Shown here: positions 7,901 to 13,290 of the stretch, one piece after another
How the letters are laid out: every line of letters starts with the position of its first letter
Numbering within the stretch: the stretch's first letter is position 1
Assembly (NCBI GenBank): GCA_938021455.1
Contig: CALIGP010000048.1
Location: 1 to 18,605, forward strand
Origin: an uncultured Lewinella sp.
Lineage (GTDB): Bacteria; Bacteroidota; Bacteroidia; Chitinophagales; Saprospiraceae
Length of the DNA: 18,605 bases
Direction of reading: 5' to 3'
Made by a program: the position numbers and the translations under genes
Notes under the pieces: generated by a model
Told to the model about the DNA's origin: nothing
The model's database searches: none
The model's input: only the letters and a program-made list of their open reading frames with translations

Positions 7901-8122
7901 CGGCTGGTGCAGGGGGAGAAGCATGTCAATAACCTCTGCGTATTCCCGCTGAGCCTTAGCCAGCAGGTTGTCAGTTTGGTCAGCCTCCGCTTTTTTATAC
8001 ATGCGCCAGGCTTCCGTATAAACGGTGGTAGCCTGTGCTTGCATACCCGTTGAGGATAGAATTAAAATGAAGGTGAGGGCCGGCAGCAGTAGCCGGCGAT
8101 ACAATTGGTGGACTGGGGTCAT
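4964..8122 (-). CDS. large periplasmic tetratricopeptide-repeat (TPR) protein
   Basis: About 1052 aa from ATG 8122. The first residues MTPVHQLYRRLLLPALTF and the following hydrophobic stretch to MQAQA make a good signal peptide. An alternative in-frame ATG at 8155 adds 11 residues and makes an unusually long n-region, so 8122 is preferred but not certain. The mature protein is almost entirely helical TPR-like repeats from about residue 30 to 1000. Typical units are YYLGIIQFFEGNYDGAVGQF, YADDALYQLALTYQELNRPQ and FYLGKIAYDRNDYRTALPAF, with the W/Y-LG-Y-A-F-P spacing of the YbgF/BamD-type TPR families. The C-terminus (ending ELDNGGGQ) is low-complexity and polar. No lipobox Cys is seen after the signal peptide, so it should be soluble in the periplasm. 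It is the first gene of a minus-strand run with the beta-barrel gene, suggesting a scaffold for that protein or for envelope assembly. The precise role is unknown. Confidence 0.85.
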   Translation of the reverse strand: MTPVHQLYRRLLLPALTFILILSSTGMQAQATTVYTEAWRMYKKAEADQTDNLLAKAQREYAEVIDMLLPLHQPEAELLRIKAELNQAKIAVKLGKAEGEKLILDFVRRYQPDPVANEALLEIANYYFNENKLEKAVTYYKRVPAELLSAEQRAEMNFRLGYASFVQKKFGEAKRYFQFSKSTQGEFYYPTNYYLGIIQFFEGNYDGAVGQFRIAEKSKLYDDYIPYYLTQIFFAQRRYDELIAYAAPIVSGRQRIKNAKEMKQLLGQAYFEKGDYVKARPYLEEYARNNRRMQEEELYQLGFTQYKLNDFKEAGSSFKELAGQNSLVGQSASYYLGDIALRSGDGQSARTAFGSASRMNFDPALQEEALFNFAKLSYELGYPADAITALQGIEPSSRYYLQGQELLGEVFNTTQDYQRALDILERMPNRTPKLEEAYQRASFSRGLELLRSGDDTGADALLAKSLQRPVNPNLRAQALYWQADLANRREDYPTSINLTNQFLTLARGLQGLPPQSSLYTGNYLQGYNYLKQDNYAGALDYFTAAVEGIERNLPYITDADVRERVLGDAVLRAGDAYFSRNQYDQAARFYDDAINRQTSGFVYALFQKAMIEGLRGRNADKVLALEQLVQRYPKSPYADDALYQLALTYQELNRPQQALDPLRTIVRDYKVNSKLVNQSLLQLGLISYNLGNREAAVNYYKQVFSNNPTAGESSRAKDALREIYVDDMGRADLFFDFFETLPGQEVDSDGRENISFEAAKGQYENGNYERAISALTDYLRQYPQSPNALAATFFRGDSYVATRRYNEALPDYESVINAGPSNFYLPALKKGSLIAYNSLQDFQRAYRLFALLEQSADTEDVRLDAQVGALRAAYRLNDIRATEQYARKVANNPSAPAQQKTTANFYLGKIAYDRNDYRTALPAFDQVIANSDDEQTAEARYLRANIFYLQRDLDRAQTLSLEANSESSGYPYWVAKTVILLSDILRDKKDLYNARAALEALLENYQGDAEVVAEARQKLVRVQNEIDAGSRINSAQPGTNPNYLELDNGGGQ

Positions 8123-8155
8123 CGTGGGGAGTTGGTTAAAAATCTGATCAACCAT

Positions 8156-8477
8156 GTTATGTATTATCAGGTATCAGCGGGTAAGATAGGGGGGAATCCA
8201 ATTAAACACGCCTGGTCGGCTAACGACATTGGGATATTCTTTTAGTGCGTTCTGACCGCTCAATCGTTCTTTTTAGCGCATTTGTTCACATTTTTTATGA
8301 AAAGAGCTAAACCATATTGATACAATTGATGTATATACATTGAAATTTGCGACGATGTTTGCCTGGCATCTTGACTTTTCAACAGTATCCGGCGCTACCG
8401 CTGGTGCAGTGAAAGTTGGTAGTAGCAGGGTAGGCTCAGTTGCTTTTACTATCCTTCAACACTTAAAAATTAAACTG
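8156..8477. other. divergent intergenic region between TPR gene and YceI gene
   Basis: About 320 nt with no supported gene. The part around 8270-8345 is strongly AT-rich (runs of T, then GATACAATTGATGTATATAC) and should hold promoters for one or both divergent genes. I find no exact TAnnTTTG on either strand at a convincing distance from the start codons. The frame of the YceI gene stays open from 8340, but that extension looks like untranslated leader rather than protein. Confidence 0.4.
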
Positions 8478-9053
8478 ATGTTTAAATCACTTCTTCTCGC
8501 TTCTGCTTTTCTTGGATTATTCGCCACCACCATTGCCTTTTCAATAGATACGGAGGCCAGCGAAATTGCCTGGAAAGCTTATAAGGTTACGGGCTCACAT
8601 GAGGGCACCCTGGCCGTCAAGGATGGCCAACTCGACTTTAAAGATGGCCAGCTGACCGGCGGGGCCTTCGTTATTGACATGAATAGCCTCAAAGTAACTG
8701 ACATTGATGGACAGGGGGCCGCCAAGCTGGAAGGCCACCTCAAGAGCCCGGACTTCTTCGGCGTGGAGAATCATCCTTCCGCAGCCTTCACCATCACTAA
8801 GGTCGTTAGTCGTGGCACTCCCGGAGATTACCGTGTTACCGGAGACATCACCATTAAAGAGACTACTAAAGAAATCCGCTTCAATGCTGAAGTAGTGGAG
8901 AAGGAGGGCAACTACATCGCTACTGCAGATGTAAAGCTGGACCGGACAGATTTCAACGTCCGCTACGGCTCCGGTTCATTCTTTGAGAACCTCGGAGACA
9001 AAACCATTTACGATGAGTTTGATCTGAACGTCAAACTGGTGACTAGGAAGTAA
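8478..9053 (+). CDS. YceI family exported protein
   Basis: A 191 aa protein from ATG 8478, where a signal peptide begins (MFKSLLLASAFLGLFATTIA). The frame is open back to 8340, but those 46 residues do not resemble the family. The mature protein follows the YceI lipocalin-like fold. Visible elements are SEIAWKAYKVTGSHEGTLAV near the N-terminus, then LTGGAFVIDMNSLKVTDI, HLKSPDFFGVENHPSAAFTI (the most conserved YceI segment), GDITIKETTKEIRFNAEV, and the C-terminal LDRTDFNVRYGSG. Known members bind polyisoprenoids or other amphiphiles in a barrel and are periplasmic or outer-membrane associated; the ligand here cannot be read from sequence. It is a single gene, divergent from the TPR gene and followed by a long non-coding region that includes a strong hairpin with a T-run at 9178-9239. 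Confidence 0.93.
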   Translation: MFKSLLLASAFLGLFATTIAFSIDTEASEIAWKAYKVTGSHEGTLAVKDGQLDFKDGQLTGGAFVIDMNSLKVTDIDGQGAAKLEGHLKSPDFFGVENHPSAAFTITKVVSRGTPGDYRVTGDITIKETTKEIRFNAEVVEKEGNYIATADVKLDRTDFNVRYGSGSFFENLGDKTIYDEFDLNVKLVTRK

Positions 9054-9112
9054 CTCGCTTCAGTCGTTAACGTGTGTCAACACTTACTTTCACTACGGAA
9101 GTGTGCGGACGC

Positions 9113-9311
9113 AAAACATGAGTCATCTCTAATTTTGGATGAGGTGGCCATATATCCTGGCAAAGAATAGAATTTTTAGCGATCAGCGGACAGCATTCAG
9201 GCAAAACGGCTCTGAATGCTGTACGCTGATCGCTTTTTTATACCGCCCCAATGGAGTACATGGGAGAAAACACAGGAAATGTTGCCCAAAATTCGGGATG
9301 ACTCATGCTTT
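9113..9311. mobile_element. MITE-like element with 26 nt terminal inverted repeats
   Basis: Bases 9113-9138 and 9286-9311 are inverted copies matching at 23 of 26 positions. They share the blocks CATGAGTCATC and AATTTTGG. The 147 nt between them contains a second, independent strong inverted repeat (9178-9234) and no credible ORF. Total length (about 199 bp), terminal inverted repeats and absence of coding capacity fit a miniature inverted-repeat transposable element or the ends of a decayed insertion sequence. I see no convincing target-site duplication, which leaves open that it is instead a long structured transcript end. Confidence 0.45.
9178..9239 (+). terminator. strong hairpin with T-run, probable terminator
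   Basis: Arms 9178-9200 and 9212-9234 pair as 11 + 11 bp with a single mismatch (9189 against 9223) around an 11 nt loop. A run of T follows through 9239. This is the form of an intrinsic terminator on the + strand and would end the YceI transcript about 125 nt after its stop codon. It lies inside the MITE-like element, so it may have been brought in by it. Confidence 0.65.
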
Positions 9312-9583
9312 ATGGTTTTGACCTCCCATGACTGAGCTTTTCCCCTTTGCGGAATCAGGTAACCTAGCTGTTTTAACTTTCCATGGCACCCGCGCTCTGG
9401 CGCCCAGAGTTAAATCGTTAATGAACGGGGCCGATGCTTTTTCCACGCAATCAAGCAGGGCCACCGTTACCTTATGGCAGATAGCACGTCATAAATAGGC
9501 ATCTGAATGCAAATTGAATGTTGCCATATTGTGCGGATATTCTTTTTGGGTATAGGATGAGGAGAACATCTTGTTGATTTCGA
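9312..9583. other. non-coding leader region upstream of the metalloprotease
   Basis: No supported gene. It contains a nested palindrome in which TTTAACT (9372-9378) pairs with AGTTAAA (9408-9414) and the inner CTCTGG (9395-9400) pairs with CCAGAG (9404-9409). This could be a regulatory structure or the remains of a terminator. The rest shows nothing I can name. Confidence 0.35.
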
Positions 9584-9616
9584 TTTGATGTATCTACCAG
9601 AATTGCGGTATTTTTG
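9584..9616 (+). promoter_or_regulatory. Bacteroidota-type promoter of the M43 protease gene
   Basis: A perfect -7 element TATTTTTG (TAnnTTTG) at 9609-9616 and a -33 TTTG at 9584-9587 are separated by 21 nt, as expected for the major sigma factor of Bacteroidota. The predicted start lies about 20 nt before the ATG at 9644. No Shine-Dalgarno is seen in the leader. Confidence 0.7.
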
Positions 9617-9643
9617 CTTCCCCCAGCTTGTTAAGGTCAGAAA

Positions 9644-12568
9644 ATGAACAACACATATTTACTACGCGCCACCTTTGTGGCACTTTCTTTTATTTGTTTT
9701 TCCTTACTAACGGCTCAGAGCCTTATCGTTGAGCAAAGAACTTGCTCGACGCAGTACTTGCATGAGGACAGGATGAACAGAGATTTGAATTATCAGAAGG
9801 CTTACTTGTCCCGGAAGGCGCGGACGAAAGAGCGCATGGCTAATCCTGCTTTTCAGACGAAAAGCCTTGCTTGTGAAACGCCTCTCATTGTCCCTATCGC
9901 GGTGCACTATCAAAACGTAACGGATGTTGACGTGGCTTGCTTACGGGCTTTGGCCGCTGATCAGATTAGAATCCTGAATGAAGATTTTCAGGGCACTAAC
10001 GATGATATTACTAATTGGACGGACAACACGGCGGCCTTTTTCCCTGGCGTTAGTAATGGCGAGTTTTGCGTAGAATTCGTATTAGCTACCCGGAATCACC
10101 CTGAGGGTTTTGGTTTGGTTTCCGGAGACCCTGCCGTTACCATTAATGAGACCACCGGAGAAGACAACCCGGAATGGATTAATTACTTCAACATCTACGT
10201 CCGTAACATCGGCGCTCTTGGCTTTTCTCCCCTTGGTGGAGAAGGAAATGGAGACGGTGTGGTGATCGATAATAATTCCTTCGGTAGCGGAGCTGGTTGT
10301 GCTGGCTTCGAACCCGCCGCTCCGTATAATCTTGGTAGAACACTGACCCACGAGTTGGGCCATTACCTTGACCTGGCCCATATTTGGGGAGATGGCTGTG
10401 CCGTTGACGACGGAGTAGAAGATACGCCAGAATCCGCCTCTAATTATGGTGCCTGCCCAGACATTAGCTCCAGCTCCTGCGGTAGCCGGGATCTCCACAT
10501 GAACTACATGGATTACACCAGCGATGCCTGCATGTACATGTTCACCGCCGGGCAAGCGAACGTTATGAGCGCTTACCTGAACGCCAACCTGCCTGCAGTA
10601 ATCGCCAATGCCGACAACGTCACCGGCCCAGCAGTCGCACGAATCGCCTTTACGGAATCTTCACTGTCCTTTCCTGAAGGAACCATCAACTGCGGTGAAG
10701 GAACCTTTCGCAGTATCCCACTAACGTTTAGTGTTTCTGAAGCGCCGGATGCTGACGCTACGATCAATCTTCTGGTCACAGGAGATGCTGAAGAAGGAGT
10801 GGATTATGTCTTAAGCAGTACTTCCTTTGATGTTGCGGCGGGCGACGATACGGATAAAACCATCTTCTTGGAAATACTAGGGGATGGTGAGATAGAAGAA
10901 GATGAATCCATCACAATTCAACTTGGTTTGGAGGCCAACGGTAGTAATGCTCAGTTAGGTAATCTTGATGAGCTTACGATCGTGCTAACCAATGATGATT
11001 GGCTGCCTTCCGATGTGAGAGAGGTTGCTTTGATGAAACAAGACTTTAACGTAGGCCTGGGAGAATGGACGGTTGTAGACGGCGGTTCATCAGCTGCTAC
11101 CTGGCAACTCAGCCTTGCAGCAGGAGGCCTGAACGGAACGCAGTACGTTACGGCTAACAGTGATGATGCGGGTAGTGGTGTCACAATGGACGAGGCGCTA
11201 CTGTCGCCTGTATTTGACGGCACTTCCGTCACTAACCTGCGACTAGACCTTGATCAATACATTCGGGTTTATAACCGAAGAACGGAAGAAACTTTTGACA
11301 TCGACATCTGGAACGGTAACAGCTGGCAGAATGTATTCCACCATGAGGAAACTGACGGTAGCCTGGGTGATTATGCGGAACCTGATCAACAGAGTTTTGA
11401 CCTCAGCGCCTATGCCGCCGAGGATAACCAGTTAAGGTTTACCTATCGGGCAGAGTATGACTGGTTCTGGATACTTGACAACATAACAATCAGTGGCTTG
11501 AGTAAGCCTGATATTCAGCAAGAGGCAAATCAAGAGGATGGTTTCGTTGAGCTGGACTTTGGCCCCGAAGAAACCGTTTATTTCTACGATCAGCAAACGG
11601 GAAATATCATGATGAGCCTGACGAACCTGAGCGAGCATGACTACGGTTGTACCCGGGTAGAAGTTGATGAGGCAGATAGTATTGATCCTGGTGCGCGCAT
11701 GAGTAGTTCTGCCACTCCCCGAATGCTAACGGATAAATCGTTTCGGGTCACTCCGGAGAATAACAACAATAAGGGTAAGTACACGATCTCTTTATACTAC
11801 ACTTCTGCCGAAATTGACGGCTGGTTAGCATCCAGTGGAGAAACCCTTGGTGATCTGGTTATGCTTAAAGCAGCGGGCAGAGTCTCGGAGGCAAATCTAC
11901 TGGAAGAATCTCCAGTGTCCAGGGCTTTCTTTCAGGATGATCTCGTTTTTTCGGCTTCTTTTTCGAGCGGTTTTTCTGGCTTTGCACTAGGTGGTGCGGC
12001 GATGGGGCTGCCAGTCGAGTACACTGACATTAAGGCTCTCCCGCTTGAGAAAACGATTAAGGTGGCATGGACGACCGCAGCTGAATTCAATAACGCGGGC
12101 TTTGAAGTTTGGCGTAAATCAGCAACAGAGCAAAGCTTCCGTAACATTGGTTTTGTGGAAGCAACTGTTAGTGAAGGCGAAAATGGTAGCTACGAATTTG
12201 AAGATGAAAACGTGTTGCCCGGACAGAAGTATTTCTACCTGCTACGACAGCTGGATTTTGATGGTACCAGCTCTGAGTCAGAGGTTGTTTTTGCGGAGAT
12301 TCAGCCAGATGGGCTGACCATGATTGCTTTTCCAAATCCTACCGCCGATGTACTTAATGTATCAATTGCAGGCAGTGATGTAGAAGGGCGCGGGACCGCA
12401 GGTGCCATGGAATTATTGGACGGCAGGGGGCGGGTGATCCGCTCTATTGACTTTCAGTCAGATGTTATCGATCATTCGCTGAACCTTAAGGGGCTCACCG
12501 CTGGTATTTACTTTTTGTCTCTAACAACGGACAAAAAACGCCAGGTAAAGCGTATCATCAAGCGATAA
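9644..12568 (+). CDS. secreted M43 (pappalysin-like) zinc metalloprotease with T9SS sorting domain
   Basis: A 974 aa modular exoprotein from ATG 9644. Residues 1-24 are a signal peptide (MNNTYLLRATFVALSFICFS, LLTA). A propeptide-like region precedes the catalytic domain (about 85-320), which has the metzincin zinc site HELGHYLDLAH at 236-246 and the Met-turn NYMDY at 287-291. The usual Gly of HExxHxxGxxH is replaced by Asp. Residues about 329-450 look like a Calx-beta domain (FTESSLSFPEG; TFDVAAGDDTDKT-like strand; DGEIEEDESI). Residues about 455-625 form a jelly-roll/MAM-like domain (DFNVGLGEWTVVDGG; WFWILDNITISG). Residues about 785-885 are fibronectin III-like. The end (about 890-974) is a type A T9SS sorting domain with FPNPTADVLNV, GRVIRSI and LTAGIYFLSL, ending in basic KRIIKR. 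The protein should cross the outer membrane by T9SS and stay on the surface or be released. It has its own promoter and is monocistronic, converging with the Uma2 gene 48 nt away. Confidence 0.92.
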   Translation: MNNTYLLRATFVALSFICFSLLTAQSLIVEQRTCSTQYLHEDRMNRDLNYQKAYLSRKARTKERMANPAFQTKSLACETPLIVPIAVHYQNVTDVDVACLRALAADQIRILNEDFQGTNDDITNWTDNTAAFFPGVSNGEFCVEFVLATRNHPEGFGLVSGDPAVTINETTGEDNPEWINYFNIYVRNIGALGFSPLGGEGNGDGVVIDNNSFGSGAGCAGFEPAAPYNLGRTLTHELGHYLDLAHIWGDGCAVDDGVEDTPESASNYGACPDISSSSCGSRDLHMNYMDYTSDACMYMFTAGQANVMSAYLNANLPAVIANADNVTGPAVARIAFTESSLSFPEGTINCGEGTFRSIPLTFSVSEAPDADATINLLVTGDAEEGVDYVLSSTSFDVAAGDDTDKTIFLEILGDGEIEEDESITIQLGLEANGSNAQLGNLDELTIVLTNDDWLPSDVREVALMKQDFNVGLGEWTVVDGGSSAATWQLSLAAGGLNGTQYVTANSDDAGSGVTMDEALLSPVFDGTSVTNLRLDLDQYIRVYNRRTEETFDIDIWNGNSWQNVFHHEETDGSLGDYAEPDQQSFDLSAYAAEDNQLRFTYRAEYDWFWILDNITISGLSKPDIQQEANQEDGFVELDFGPEETVYFYDQQTGNIMMSLTNLSEHDYGCTRVEVDEADSIDPGARMSSSATPRMLTDKSFRVTPENNNNKGKYTISLYYTSAEIDGWLASSGETLGDLVMLKAAGRVSEANLLEESPVSRAFFQDDLVFSASFSSGFSGFALGGAAMGLPVEYTDIKALPLEKTIKVAWTTAAEFNNAGFEVWRKSATEQSFRNIGFVEATVSEGENGSYEFEDENVLPGQKYFYLLRQLDFDGTSSESEVVFAEIQPDGLTMIAFPNPTADVLNVSIAGSDVEGRGTAGAMELLDGRGRVIRSIDFQSDVIDHSLNLKGLTAGIYFLSLTTDKKRQVKRIIKR

Positions 12569-12616
12569 CTAAACATCAACATCCAGCGCATTATTGATTG
12601 AAAGGGGGGACCTTAC

Positions 12617-13210
12617 CTATCGGGGTGGCTGAATGCCCGGCAAAACGTCACTCACAACGATTTCACCAAACTTGTCATGTGAAAAAGTGCTTCCTTCCTG
12701 GTGTACGGAAGATTCTTCGTAGTTCCCTTCTGCAGTCGGCTTCGTAAATATTTCGATCTGTCGTTCAATCAGATTGACGATCCAACATTCACGGATTCCA
12801 GCTTCTGCATAGATCGGGAGCTTGTGTTGGCGATCTTTATCCAGCGTCGTGTCACTGACCTCAATGAGCGCGACGATGTCTTCTTCCGTCGGATGACCAC
12901 CAGAATAGTTGTTCTCGTCCCGTTTTGCAATCACGAAATCCGGCTCTGGCTCGGAATGGTCGAGCATCGCTACTGGATCCTGCGTCCTGTAAGAAAATTG
13001 CTTTCTAAAATTTAGAATGAAAAATTCTTGAATGTTGCTCACACATGCTGCATGGTATCTTCCTACTGGACTCATTGGTATAATTTTTCCGTACAGCAAC
13101 TCAACGGCATGATTCTCCGTAAGAACCCCCGCCTCCACCATGTCGTGGTACTGCTGGAGCGTCCAGTCAATTGTGTTGTAAAACACCCCCGGTTCGATTC
13201 GCTTAGTCAT
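12617..13210 (-). CDS. Uma2 family (DUF820) PD-(D/E)xK nuclease-fold protein
   Basis: A 197 aa protein from ATG 13210. It shows the full Uma2/DUF820 pattern: VELLYGKIIPMSPVG at about 37-50, EPEPDFVIA with D91, and the central ALIEVSDTTLDKDR (E117, K125) leading into HKLPIYAEAGIRECWIVNL. Asp-Glu-Lys in this order is the restriction-endonuclease-like core. Family members are common in cyanobacteria and Bacteroidota, often in many copies, and their cellular role is not established; nuclease activity is predicted by fold only. It lies 80 nt downstream of carB on the same strand, but its own promoter-like sequence suggests separate transcription. It converges on the protease gene. Confidence 0.9.
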   Translation of the reverse strand: MTKRIEPGVFYNTIDWTLQQYHDMVEAGVLTENHAVELLYGKIIPMSPVGRYHAACVSNIQEFFILNFRKQFSYRTQDPVAMLDHSEPEPDFVIAKRDENNYSGGHPTEEDIVALIEVSDTTLDKDRQHKLPIYAEAGIRECWIVNLIERQIEIFTKPTAEGNYEESSVHQEGSTFSHDKFGEIVVSDVLPGIQPPR

Positions 13211-13215
13211 GATAG

Positions 13216-13246
13216 CAAGATAACGTTATTACCTAAACGCCGCAAA
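13216..13246 (-). promoter_or_regulatory. possible promoter of the Uma2 gene
   Basis: On the minus strand TTTG (13243-13246) is followed after 20 nt by TATCTTG (13216-13222), one base short of TAnnTTTG. The element ends 5 nt before the ATG at 13210, which would give a leaderless or nearly leaderless mRNA. Confidence 0.35.
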
Positions 13247-13290
13247 TGGGCGAATAGGTTTGACCTAACAACAGTAGATGTATCGTAATC

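Noticed and set aside
8340..8477. N-terminal extension of the YceI protein
   Set aside because: The added 46 residues precede a clear signal peptide that starts at the ATG at 8478 and do not resemble YceI proteins.
9080..9104. ACACTT / AAGTGT small hairpin after the YceI gene
   Set aside because: Only 6 bp with a 13 nt loop and no T-run; too weak to call a terminator.
9139..9321. 60-codon + strand ORF in the intergenic region
   Set aside because: It lies across the inner hairpin and right arm of the MITE-like element and has no protein-like features.
10082..10555. 157-codon minus-strand ORF inside the protease gene
   Set aside because: Antisense to the zinc-binding catalytic domain; no independent evidence of coding.
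12569..12616. Bidirectional terminator between the convergent protease and Uma2 genes
   Set aside because: The 48 nt gap contains a G-run but no convincing stem-loop on either strand.
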